From contig NZ_AGIK01000002.1 in assembly GCF_000230675.1 (NCBI RefSeq), positions 1-64,000 on the forward strand: a stretch of DNA of 64,000 bases, written 5' to 3'. This document shows positions 26,890 to 37,200 of this stretch, one piece after another (positions within the stretch are counted from its first letter, which is position 1; the number at the start of each line of letters is the position of its first letter). This stretch comes from Synechococcus sp. WH 8016. Its GTDB lineage: Bacteria; Cyanobacteriota; Cyanobacteriia; PCC-6307; Cyanobiaceae. The position numbers and the translations under genes were made by a program. The notes under the pieces are model-generated. The model did not search any database, had not been told where the DNA came from, and was given only the letters and a program-made list of their open reading frames with translations.

Positions 26890-28446
26890 ATAAGACTTTT
26901 TGCTCGAACCTCAGCTCTTGCAAGCCTGCTGGCATTGGTCGTGCTGCCAACAAAATCGGTAGAACTAAAGACAGGTGATAATAACAAAACAACAAGAGAA
27001 CCAATTAGTAATCTTGTTCAAAAGATTCCAGAAACTGACTCAGATCAACTCGTCAGCAGGCTGGAAAGACTACAAGACAACACAAAAAACAACAGTATTG
27101 CCATTAATATTGAAGAGGCGATTGCACTTGGAGTAAAAAACAATCCAGACTTAGAAGTTGCTTTTAGAGACATACAAGCTCTTGAATGGCAACTCATCGC
27201 AGCAAAGAGAAGATGGTTCCCTAAGCTTAGTCTCAACGGTGGACAACCATTCACAGGGTATCGATGGGAGACATTTGTAGAAAACAACTATGCCGAAAAG
27301 AGGGACCTCTCGACCACCCAAACCACATCAGAAACTTACAGTACACAGGCAAGGGCAACTGTCAGCTGGGACTTTCTTGATCTCAGCAGACAAGCAGACA
27401 TCAATGCAGCAGAAGATAAATTAAGAAGGCAAAAACTATTATTCAACGTAAGCGCAAGAAATCTAATTTTAAGAATCCAACAAGATTATTATGCCATTCA
27501 AAGCAGCGCTCAACTAATAGAAAGCTTTAAGGCAATCTATGCCATCAACAGGCAACAATTAAATATTCAAAAAGCAAGACAAGCGATTGGAATGTCAACA
27601 ATACTTGACGTAGCGCAAACAGAATCCCAACTCTTCTCTCAGCTCAATCAACTTGTAGGCTATACGCAAAGTTACAACATACAAGCTGGAAGACTGGCTC
27701 AAAGCCTTGCACTTCCACCTGGAAAACTTGCAATTCCAAACAAGGAAGCTGCTCCTCAAGGGATATGGACACAAGATTTAAATCAGACCATTGATGAAGC
27801 ACTGAAACAACGCGAAGAAGTACTTGCAAGCATTGCAGCAGCAGAAGCTGCAGAATGGGAGGGGATTGCAGCACTTAGGAAATACCTACCAGTCTTTTCG
27901 ATTCAAGCAGATGGCAATCTAGATCTCACCAATCGATTTCAAACTACACTCATCACAGAACAACCACGAACAAATCGAATTAATGATAGAGAAAGATGGT
28001 CAGGAGCCATTGGCATTGGTTTTCGATGGAATGCATTCGATGGAGGAATTAGTGCAGCAAATGCACAATCACAATTCGCCCAGAGCCGCAAATTCCTCGC
28101 TGAAGCAAGCTTATCAAAATTAGAAATCACCCAGCAGGTTCAATCAAGTTATAGTCAAATGGAAACCGCACGGATAGGGATCAAAAGCGCGGAGCAGGCC
28201 TATCGCAGTGCGGAAATCGCCCAAGAAGCAGCAAGAGCACGATTGGATGTGGGCGTAGGAGATATTTTTAGCGTTGTACAAGCGATTGGTCTTCTTTCTA
28301 GTGCAGCAGTACAAAAATCACAATCTACTCTGAACTACAACAACTCGATTGCTGAACTTTATCGTTATTCGGCAAATTGGCCTTTAGATAGCTATAAAGA
28401 TGTGGAGTTAAGAGTCAAAACAAATAACCAAACAACCAAGCCATGA
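26890..28446 (+). CDS. TolC family outer membrane efflux protein (lanthipeptide export)
   Basis: An outer membrane channel of the TolC family, about 518 residues. It carries a signal peptide (RLFARTSALASLLALVVL) and two repeats with long helices such as ALEWQLIAAKRRWFPKL and ILDVAQTESQLFSQL. The only ATG/GTG/TTG in frame (TTG at 26935) would cut the signal peptide; reading from the ATA at 26890, which has AGGAG 6 nt upstream, restores a complete one. The stop overlaps hlyD as ATGA. With HlyD and the ABC proteins it completes an envelope-spanning type I exporter. Confidence 0.87.
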   Translation: MRLFARTSALASLLALVVLPTKSVELKTGDNNKTTREPISNLVQKIPETDSDQLVSRLERLQDNTKNNSIAINIEEAIALGVKNNPDLEVAFRDIQALEWQLIAAKRRWFPKLSLNGGQPFTGYRWETFVENNYAEKRDLSTTQTTSETYSTQARATVSWDFLDLSRQADINAAEDKLRRQKLLFNVSARNLILRIQQDYYAIQSSAQLIESFKAIYAINRQQLNIQKARQAIGMSTILDVAQTESQLFSQLNQLVGYTQSYNIQAGRLAQSLALPPGKLAIPNKEAAPQGIWTQDLNQTIDEALKQREEVLASIAAAEAAEWEGIAALRKYLPVFSIQADGNLDLTNRFQTTLITEQPRTNRINDRERWSGAIGIGFRWNAFDGGISAANAQSQFAQSRKFLAEASLSKLEITQQVQSSYSQMETARIGIKSAEQAYRSAEIAQEAARARLDVGVGDIFSVVQAIGLLSSAAVQKSQSTLNYNNSIAELYRYSANWPLDSYKDVELRVKTNNQTTKP

Positions 28447-29849
28447 GCCAACTTTTCAACGATCGAGCCCTGAAACAACGCCACAGAAGTGGGGATCGAA
28501 ACGGACCGGTAACTTTACTCACTCCGCCATTGCGAGCAACGCTCGGATTGGGTGCGCTTATCGCATTAGCGGGTGGAGTATGGGCAACGTTCGCCAGAAT
28601 TCCTGTGAGTGTACAAGGAAGTGGTGTCTTGCTACCGGTCAGTACAATCAACGCGAGCTTAAGTGGAACCAATGGAAGCGCAGTTTACATGTTTAACAAA
28701 CCACAAAAAGAGTGGCATAAAAAAGCTCGATATTTTGCAACTTCCCCAGACAAAGTTACAAATGAAGAGCTCCTTAAGCTGGCAAAGTCTATCTATGAAG
28801 AGAGTTACAACACCGTATCTTTAGCGTCAGGAAGCAGTGCATCTGAAATTTTCGCTCGCAATCTCAAAGAAACCTTTACTGGACTAAAAGTGCCAAAAGG
28901 GCAGCTCATGATGTGGATTCAGTCATCAGGTGAGCTGGAGCGACTGAGCAGCACCATTGAAGATGTAGAACGAGCCATAGCAACAAATAAAGCTCAAAGA
29001 GAAAATATCGAGCGCAAACAAATCATCTTAGGAAAGGAGCTAAAGAGCAGATCCTCCTATCTACAAAGCATGAATGACTTAGCAAAAAAGGGGTTTGTCA
29101 ATATGCAGAGCATCTTGCAAGAGCAGTCACAGGTTGACAACGTAAAGTCGCAGATACTCAACAACAATGATCAGCTAATTGAAATTATAAATAAGCTTGC
29201 AGAGTCATACTCTTCATTGCGAGGTCAAACAGCAAAGCTTATCAACAAACAATTAATCTATGCTGGACAAGATCTCTACATCTCAAGCATTATTCCGAAT
29301 AATGGAGAGGGGGTTGGAGAAGGGGATGTACTGATGCAACTGAGCAACAATCAACTTGATCAACCAGTCATGGTTCCAGTTTTTCTGAGTAGCAAGGAAA
29401 TGGCACAGGTCTTTCCAGGAATGCAAGCACTAGCAACACCGTCGGGATACAAGCGTTCAGAAGTGGGGGGGATACGCGGAAAAGTTGTATCGATGGCCAA
29501 ATTACCTAGCGGACTTCAAGAAGTGAAAGCACGCACTGGCGTGAAAGCCCTAGCCCAATCCATTGTGTCTGAGGAACCTGTACCGACACTGGCTGTCGTA
29601 GCGCTCGAACAAAGTGATCAAAGCCCGATCAATGGTGGAGGCTATCGATGGAGTTCCGATTCAGACCTTCCCTATCCCCCAACACCGGGCGATTCATTGA
29701 GTGTAGAAATTACAACAAGAAAAGTAGCTCCAATCTCCTTGGTCATTCCTGCAATTCGCAGCTTTTTTGGAATTACCCCACCTGAAGCACCAAAAGGAGC
29801 GGCTAAGCAAGGAAGCCGCGCTGAAACCGATCAAAGTGATAATCGATGA
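28443..29849 (+). CDS. HlyD family secretion adaptor (NHLM-type)
   Basis: A 468-residue membrane fusion protein. One N-terminal membrane helix (LGLGALIALAGGVWATFA) is followed by a first barrel strand (VSVQGSGVLLPVSTINAS), a long coiled coil (about residues 155-270, from SSTIEDVERAIATN), and a return barrel with DVLMQLSNNQLDQP. This matches secretion proteins of NHLM-type bacteriocin export systems. It bridges the ABC exporter and the TolC-like channel. Overlaps of 4 nt on both sides mark it as part of one translationally coupled operon. Confidence 0.9.
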   Translation: MSQLFNDRALKQRHRSGDRNGPVTLLTPPLRATLGLGALIALAGGVWATFARIPVSVQGSGVLLPVSTINASLSGTNGSAVYMFNKPQKEWHKKARYFATSPDKVTNEELLKLAKSIYEESYNTVSLASGSSASEIFARNLKETFTGLKVPKGQLMMWIQSSGELERLSSTIEDVERAIATNKAQRENIERKQIILGKELKSRSSYLQSMNDLAKKGFVNMQSILQEQSQVDNVKSQILNNNDQLIEIINKLAESYSSLRGQTAKLINKQLIYAGQDLYISSIIPNNGEGVGEGDVLMQLSNNQLDQPVMVPVFLSSKEMAQVFPGMQALATPSGYKRSEVGGIRGKVVSMAKLPSGLQEVKARTGVKALAQSIVSEEPVPTLAVVALEQSDQSPINGGGYRWSSDSDLPYPPTPGDSLSVEITTRKVAPISLVIPAIRSFFGITPPEAPKGAAKQGSRAETDQSDNR

Positions 29850-32056
29850 ATAAAACATTGCAACGCAAACGCGTGAAAGCACGAACACGCTTGCAATACG
29901 AAGCCGCCGAATGCGGAGCGGCCTCACTCGCCACAATCCTTGATTATTTCGGAAAAATTGTTGAGCTAAGCGAGTTGCGAGCAGCCTGCGGCGTGAACAG
30001 GGATGGGTCCAATGCAAAACAGGTTTTGCTAGGTGCACGTCAATACAAACTCAAGACTCGTGCCTATCGCTGTTCTGGTGATCAGCTCCAGGCAGAGGGC
30101 CGCTTCCCATGTGTTGTGTTTTGGGGGTTTAATCATTTCCTCGTTGTAGAAGGCTTTGAAGGAAACCATGCCTATTTGAGTGACCCGGCACAAGGACGGG
30201 TGCGCGTACTAATGGAGGAGTTTCTCGACAGTTTTACAGGGGTCGTCCTTGAATTCGAACCAGGGCCAGAATTCATTGCAGAAGGGAAGCAACCAACCCT
30301 GGTATGGAGTCTCATCCGTACACTTTTGCCATATCAGTCATCCTTATTTCAACTCCTGGTTGTTTCAACAGGGCAAGCAATTTTAACGCTACTAGTAGCT
30401 GGATTAACCTCCACATTCATTGACAGTTTTCTACAAAATCAACGTCTTTATTTTGGAATACCAATCATCTGGCTTCTACTCTTAAGCATTATTGGATGGC
30501 TTACCTTATTAGGAATCCAGTTCGTAATCCTAAGACGAATGGAACTATTGCTTTCAAAAAGACTAACGGCAGATCTATTCAGAAAATTATTTCAAGTATC
30601 ATTCGACTTCTATCAAACCCGTTTCCAAGGCGAAATCGCGAGCAGGTTACTACTTGGAATGGAAACAACTCAAGTTTTAGTGGCAAGGCTTGTACGTTTC
30701 ATGAGCTCGATATGGATTGCATCACTCGTTCTGATTTTTGCATTTGCAATCTCCCATTGGTTAGCACTCCTGGTGCTCACGATCATGGCTGGCAATTTAG
30801 GGTTGAACTGGTGGCTTACAGATCAACGTTATGACGCCAATCGAAAGTTAGCCATTGAAGAAGGAAAAGCTCAAGGAAAGGGACTACAAGGTATCAACAA
30901 CATTGAATCCCTGAAAGCCTCTGGTCTGGAATTTGACTTCCTAAGCCAATGGCAAGGCAGTTTTGGGAATGTAGTTATCCAAAATCAACAATTAGGAGCG
31001 CAAATGGCTTTATCTACTATCACCGCTAGTGGTAGTAGCTTCCTCCTTAATGCTCTCATTATCGCAGCAGGCGGATTTCTAATCATTGCAGGAAAGATAT
31101 CGCTAGGCACACTTGTAGCTTTCCAGTTCCTGCAAGGTCAAATCACAGCACCTATTTCGACCCTGCCTCAAATCAATTCAGCCATCCAAAGGCTTATTGG
31201 AGACTTGGGGAGATTAGAAGATCTACGCAAAAACAACAACGATCCATTAGTACGAAGCTTTAAACTTCTTGATGAAAGCAATACAAAACATCAAAAAGTC
31301 TCAACAAAACTCGCAGGGAATATTGAACTAAAAAATCTCAATTTTGGATTCACTCCAACTGCAGAACCATTCATTAAGAATCTGAATTTATCGATACCAG
31401 CAGGCTCTCAGTTATCCATTGTTGGAAGTAGTGGGTCCGGAAAAACAACCTTAATTAGAATCCTAGCTGGACTGTATACAGCATCTTCCGGTGAGCTTTT
31501 ATTTGACCATCAAGCCTGGGAAGAGCATGGCGACCAAACGATGCGGAGTAGCTTGGCTTACGTTCCCCAGCAGGTGTTTATCTTTAACGCAAGTATTGAA
31601 GACAATATTACACTTTGGAATCCGAAATATAGATTGAGTGAACTTGAAGTCGCAGCAAAAGATTCTGAGATTCTTTCAACAATTAGCAATCATCCAGAAG
31701 CCTTTCAACGACAGCTCAAAGACAATGGCAAAGATTTGAGTGGCGGAGAGCGCCAACGAATAGAGATTTGCCGAGCACTTTTGCGTCAACCGAGCATTCT
31801 TCTATTTGATGAGGCAACAAGCGCATTGGATAACGCTACTCAGTCCAAAGTGCTTGATACTCTCAAGGCAAAGGCAATTACGGTTGTCAATGTGTCGCAC
31901 CGACTTGACGCTGCTTTAAGAAGTGACGCTGTATTAGTAATGCAAAATGGTGATGCTATCGAATACGGCCCTCCAGCCAAATTGATGTCAAATAAATCTG
32001 CTTTTTATGATTTAGTCCAATCTGAGAAAGCTGAATCGATAGGGATGAAATCATGA
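29846..32056 (+). CDS. Peptidase-containing ABC exporter (C39 domain)
   Basis: A bifunctional transporter of 736 residues. The N-terminal C39 peptidase carries the catalytic Cys23 in YEAAECGAASLATIL, Gln17, His97 in FNHFLVVEGF and Asp113 in LSDPAQGR. Five or six membrane helices follow, then an ABC domain with Walker A GSSGSGKTT, signature LSGGERQRIE and Walker B ILLFDEATSALD. It should cut double-Gly leaders such as the one at 25376 and export the core. It is the key processing enzyme of this cluster. Confidence 0.95.
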   Translation: MNKTLQRKRVKARTRLQYEAAECGAASLATILDYFGKIVELSELRAACGVNRDGSNAKQVLLGARQYKLKTRAYRCSGDQLQAEGRFPCVVFWGFNHFLVVEGFEGNHAYLSDPAQGRVRVLMEEFLDSFTGVVLEFEPGPEFIAEGKQPTLVWSLIRTLLPYQSSLFQLLVVSTGQAILTLLVAGLTSTFIDSFLQNQRLYFGIPIIWLLLLSIIGWLTLLGIQFVILRRMELLLSKRLTADLFRKLFQVSFDFYQTRFQGEIASRLLLGMETTQVLVARLVRFMSSIWIASLVLIFAFAISHWLALLVLTIMAGNLGLNWWLTDQRYDANRKLAIEEGKAQGKGLQGINNIESLKASGLEFDFLSQWQGSFGNVVIQNQQLGAQMALSTITASGSSFLLNALIIAAGGFLIIAGKISLGTLVAFQFLQGQITAPISTLPQINSAIQRLIGDLGRLEDLRKNNNDPLVRSFKLLDESNTKHQKVSTKLAGNIELKNLNFGFTPTAEPFIKNLNLSIPAGSQLSIVGSSGSGKTTLIRILAGLYTASSGELLFDHQAWEEHGDQTMRSSLAYVPQQVFIFNASIEDNITLWNPKYRLSELEVAAKDSEILSTISNHPEAFQRQLKDNGKDLSGGERQRIEICRALLRQPSILLFDEATSALDNATQSKVLDTLKAKAITVVNVSHRLDAALRSDAVLVMQNGDAIEYGPPAKLMSNKSAFYDLVQSEKAESIGMKS

Positions 32057-34224
32057 CCATAAAAGAATCTAGACAGGCTCTTTCAGCGGCACAAAACCTA
32101 GAAGAAGAATTACTTTTTAGTCTTCCTCCAGACGATGATCATCACCCTGAGATGCGCTTGATTGGGTTTTGTCTTCATAAGCTAGGACGTCGAGATCAAA
32201 AGATTGAGCCTTTGGTAGGAGCCAGCATTGTTGAATTGCTTGACTACAACGATATTCATCATCGATCGGTAATCGCTCCCCGTGATTTGAGCACACGCCA
32301 CTGGGATCTTGATCCTACAAATGACAGCGAATTCCCATTGATGATTGTGTTTGACGAAAGCAATCAAGAACCCCTAGCTCTCTATCGAGCCAACGGCGAA
32401 AATTGGCTTTATAGCGGTCACCAACAAAAACATATTCTCGCCACTGAATTAACCGGTCTAACAGATAATGCATATGAAATATACCCCTCATTACCTACAC
32501 TCGTAAAAGGACCTCTTTCGGTTTTAAGCTTTGCTTTTTTATCAGAATTTGGTCCCATATCAGCTCTTCTTGCAGCGTCTGGAGTCGTGATGTTGTTTAA
32601 CCTCTCCATCCCGATCTTAACCAACACACTAGTCAGCAAAGTACTGCCCCAAAATGACCAACAATTGCTAGTAGAGGGAGTCAGCGTCGTCGTCCTCATC
32701 GTGATTGGTTCCGTCACAACATCTTTTCTTCAAAACTTGATGATGCTTAGGCTTGAAAGTGTAGCCGATTTAAGGTTGCAATCAGCCGTTTGGGACCGGC
32801 TCATGCGTTTGCCGATGAGTTTTATTAGCCAATATTCAACAGGAGATCTATCATCTAGAGTCAATTCTATTAGCCAGCTTCGCCAACTCTTGGGAAGTGG
32901 AGTGTTGACAACACTTTTGTCAACCCTGTTTTCGCTAAGCTACTTCGTGCTGATGTTTATCTACGACAAGCAATTGGCATTATGGGCCTCAGCCTTTACT
33001 TTAACAGCTGTTATATGCCTTCTAGGGATTACATGGAAATCTATTCAATTACAATTACCATTGCTCGAAAGTGGTGCTGAGATCACCAACTTCTCATTAC
33101 AATCCGTGATGGGCATGCCACAAATTCGTAGCGCTGGGGCAGAACCTTTCCTCCTTTTGCGCTGGATGCGTGAGATTAATCGCTATGCCCTAATCCAATT
33201 GCGCAACAACATCTACAACGATGCCATTGAGCAATATGGAACAGTCGTGTCTCCCCTCTCATCGCTGTTCCTTTTTTCAGTGGTTGCCTATCGAATCCTC
33301 ACAAGCCCAGATCAGGCCAATGCGAATCAAATTATTGTTGCTTTTATATCGTTCAATGCAGCATTTACCAGCTTCAATAGTGCTGTGACCAATGCGGTGA
33401 ATTTGATTGCGAATACCGCTGGACGCGCCGCTGTGCTTTGGAAGAGAGCAGAACCCGTGATGTATGCCGATGTTGAGCAAGGATACCAATCAAGTGCACT
33501 CCATCATCACTTACATGGAGAATTTAAGCTGCAACACATCACCTTTGAATTTCCTGGAAGCTCTGAACCCCTCTTTAAGGATCTTTGCTTCAAAGTTCCT
33601 GCTGGAGCGCATACGGCGATTACTGGGCCAAGTGGCTGTGGGAAGACCACTTTAGTGCGCATGCTTCTGGGTTTCACGATCCCTCAGGCTGGAGAGATTC
33701 TGATTGATGGAATTCCTCTCGGACAACTTTCCATCCGCTCTTATCGCAGACAAATGGGAGTGGTGATGCAAACAGCAAGGCTCAATTCAGGCTCAATTTA
33801 TGACATCATCTGCGGTGGAATTCAACGCGACGAAAGCGCAATCTGGGATGCTCTCGAAAAAGCTGCCGTCGCAGATGAAGTAAAAGCGATGCCCATGCAG
33901 TTAGAAACTCTTCTTAGTGATTCAGGCGGAAACATCTCAGGAGGGCAAGTGCAACGCATTGCTATAGCCAGAGCATTGATTACCAATCCAAAAGTTCTTA
34001 TCATGGATGAGGCCACCAGCGCTCTCGACAACAAAGCGCAACAGCACATCACAGAAACAATCAATAACCTCGGCATCACCCGAATCAGCGTTGCCCACCG
34101 CCTATCAACCATTCAAAATGCTGATCAAATCGTGATTCTTGAGAAAGGCCAATCAACCGAATCAGGCAGCTGGGATTCTCTCAAAAATCATGGCTATTTA
34201 AAACGGATGCTCGCCAGTCATTGA
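32053..34224 (+). CDS. ABC exporter half-transporter without active peptidase (NHLM-type)
   Basis: A 723-residue ABC protein. Its N-terminal ~150 residues lack the Cys and His of C39 and instead resemble the extra domain of the second NHLM ABC protein. A six-helix core (LSFAFLSEFGPISALLAASG onward) and ABC domain follow, with Walker A TGPSGCGKTTL, signature ISGGQVQRIAIAR and Walker B VLIMDEATSALD. It probably pairs with the preceding C39 transporter. The stop overlaps lanM on the other strand by 7 nt. Confidence 0.92.
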   Translation: MTIKESRQALSAAQNLEEELLFSLPPDDDHHPEMRLIGFCLHKLGRRDQKIEPLVGASIVELLDYNDIHHRSVIAPRDLSTRHWDLDPTNDSEFPLMIVFDESNQEPLALYRANGENWLYSGHQQKHILATELTGLTDNAYEIYPSLPTLVKGPLSVLSFAFLSEFGPISALLAASGVVMLFNLSIPILTNTLVSKVLPQNDQQLLVEGVSVVVLIVIGSVTTSFLQNLMMLRLESVADLRLQSAVWDRLMRLPMSFISQYSTGDLSSRVNSISQLRQLLGSGVLTTLLSTLFSLSYFVLMFIYDKQLALWASAFTLTAVICLLGITWKSIQLQLPLLESGAEITNFSLQSVMGMPQIRSAGAEPFLLLRWMREINRYALIQLRNNIYNDAIEQYGTVVSPLSSLFLFSVVAYRILTSPDQANANQIIVAFISFNAAFTSFNSAVTNAVNLIANTAGRAAVLWKRAEPVMYADVEQGYQSSALHHHLHGEFKLQHITFEFPGSSEPLFKDLCFKVPAGAHTAITGPSGCGKTTLVRMLLGFTIPQAGEILIDGIPLGQLSIRSYRRQMGVVMQTARLNSGSIYDIICGGIQRDESAIWDALEKAAVADEVKAMPMQLETLLSDSGGNISGGQVQRIAIARALITNPKVLIMDEATSALDNKAQQHITETINNLGITRISVAHRLSTIQNADQIVILEKGQSTESGSWDSLKNHGYLKRMLASH

Positions 34225-37200
34225 TGAGGAAACAATCCAGCACTCATCAAGCCCCAAAGCATCCTTTGGGATGATGGATTATTCATGATGGCCAAGCCCA
34301 TTCCACTCAGACCAGTCATTAATCCAGGAAGGAACAGAGAGCCTTCCTGAGTTTGAAAACATCGCAAATCCAGCTTTCCACCGCTGCACCGATCGAGCAC
34401 CGAAGCACGATAACGATTGGCTTTCAGTGCAGCCAGCGAACACGTTTCTACGTCCGTGCACCAAGGACCACTAACCACAGCTTCCAACACAGCCATGAGG
34501 CCGAGGCCTCCGCAACAGAGATGATCCATCCTCGGCTCAGGCTGAGCCGAGATGGTTTGGATGGCGATCTTGATTTCCTCCTCACACTGTTGATCCCAAA
34601 GATCAGTCCCCCACAGGCAGGCCCTGCCAAGAGCGATCCCTGGAGCGCCATGACACCACGCCACCATGAAAGAGGGCTGAGCATCAGCGGCCTTTAATGG
34701 ATCACGAAAGTCAGGCCAATTGCCCTGATCGGCCTGAAAGAAACTGCGCTCATAGGCCAAAGCCGCTTCCGCTCCCCGCCGAAAACGCTCCTCACCTGTT
34801 GCAACATGCAGGCGAGCAAGAGCCGCTGCATAACCGGCTGTTCCATGGGAGAAGCCAAGCAGGCCTTGGGTGTCTCGACCCGACAGCCAACAGCCCTGCT
34901 CTTGTTGCCTCTCCAGCAAATGATCACCGGCGGTCATGGCCAAGCGCAGAGCACCCTCAGACTTTTGAGCCAATAAAGAGCCAATCAACCCCGCACTCCC
35001 ACCAATCACATCCAATTGCTGATCGGCCGCGATGAAACGCGGGAGCGCAGCATCCACCAACACATCCACCCATGCACGCCTACCAAGTTGCTGCAATCCA
35101 AGCAAGATCCCGCCACATCCACTGATTCCTAGCGACTGATCTCTCCACCAGCGCAGACGTGAATCGCCTGATTGCTGGCTCATCAATGGTTCCATTCCAA
35201 TCAAAATGGAACTGGACAACGCATCACCAATCGCAGGGGAGATGTCCTGCTGACGCAGACACGTCTCCAAGCACGCAATTCCGATCGATCCGCCATACAG
35301 CGACAAGCCCACCGGCCCAAACGAGAAATTTTCCCCATCCGCGCCTAAATCCATCCCAAGCCACTCCACCTGGCCATTGGAATCACGAATCGCCATCTGA
35401 GCCAAGCGATTGAAGATCGCAACAGCGACCTCATTAGTCCGATCAGAAGCAGTCTCATGATTGATTGAACCATCAACCTCTGAAGATGACGATTTCTGGA
35501 CTTCAGCCTCAGATTCAAGCAAGACTCTTGCAGAAGAGGAACCCGCAATTAACTCCATCTGGAATTCAATTTCTTCAGGGGAGAGCTGCACCAAACGTTC
35601 ATGGGCAGAGGCCAAGCCACTCGTCTCCAAAAAGCCAGGAAGCTGCCAGTCAGCTTCATCAAGATCCAGAGCATCACCATCAATTGGATGCGTAAAGAAG
35701 GGAATGTCCAATTGCCTCATCTGCTCCAGCTCAGCAGCAAAAACTGGCCAGTGATGAGGTCGCGATTCTGCAAGCAAAAAACTGCGCGCCAGCTGCTCCA
35801 ACTTCAAAGCCTGTGCCAAGGGAGAACGCAAGGCTTCTGGCTCAAGCTGTTGGCGTTGGATCGCAAAATAAACCCGGGTCGCTCGCAACACAATCCGGCG
35901 AGGCAATCCGATAAACAACGACAAAACCCCACCTGGCTGAAGCCAGGCATCACGCACAGAGATGAGCTCATCACATTGCACTTTAAATCCTTTTTGGAAT
36001 CGAGAAAGATAGTGGTCAAATACATTTTTTGAACCTATTCCCACTGGCAAACTTGTTGGCATTTCAGCATCCGCATTGATGCGTCCAGGCATCATCCCAT
36101 CGCTATTAAGGCCAAGCCATCCAGGCATCTTTGCCTTTTTATGCTTCGGAGGCGTCACACCAAAAGCACTGATATCAACGGCTATTTTGTGTCCTCCAAG
36201 AAACATCCATTGAGGCAAAAGCCCCGATCGCAACACGGAACGCTGGAAGCGCTTCTGCAACCCCGATGGTGTGATCAGGTCAAGCTGTGAAGATGCATCA
36301 TTCACATAATCAAGAACATCTGCCTCCAACAAGGTCTCGGTATCAATCAAGAGCATCTGATCTCCGCAGGCGATCAGATTTTCATGATGACAATCCGTAC
36401 AGCCAAGAGCATGAAGAACAGCCGTCAATCGTCCAGAATTAAAATAAAACTGTTCCAACTCTTTCTCATCGACACAAATCCGATGCGACACATATTCCAT
36501 ATAGCCATAACCTTGGCCACAATGAATCTCCAGCAATCTCAACGGAGCCAAATCACTGCGCTGATTGAGATCCAACAAAACCCGCTGATAAGCAGCATCA
36601 ACCCCCATATCTTTCGGCTTATACACAACTTTTAGAGCTGAAGTTTCATCAGCCTCCAATCCAAAACTCAAAATCGCTACGGCACGACCGCCGCGATGTG
36701 GATCACTCAATCCTTGCTTAATTCCGTCCAAACACAGATGGGCTGGAATCCCAAATTTGGACTCAAGATCCAAACGATCCGAACTCACTCGCTCAAGCAT
36801 GTCTACCGATGCTTGCAACCAGAGCTCAATCACCGTGCCCACGAATCGGCCTAGCTCAGGAAACTCGAGCAGCAACAACTGCAAGCCATCGCGGCGATGA
36901 CGTTGCACAAACGCCTCGTAATGCTCACGCACAGGAGGACCAGAGCCATCACCGGCAGCACCCAGGTGAGCGAGGAGCATCGTGCCTGGCGTGCGCTCAG
37001 AAGAAAAGCAAGACCACAACACCTGCTCACCGATAGAGCACAAACGCTGCATCAAGCCATCGGCCAGCTGCGACAACGCTGCCGGTGCAATCCGTCGATC
37101 ACGCACGCTGGAACCGATCTCTTCTTGCAGCCAGGCAATGGCAGGCGCATGCAAGGGCTGCCAAAGGTCCAAAAAAGGAAGCTGATCGTCTTCGGAAGAG

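Noticed and set aside
26935-26937. TTG as start of the TolC gene
   Set aside because: It would remove most of the signal peptide and has no ribosome site; the ATA at 26890 has one at proper spacing.
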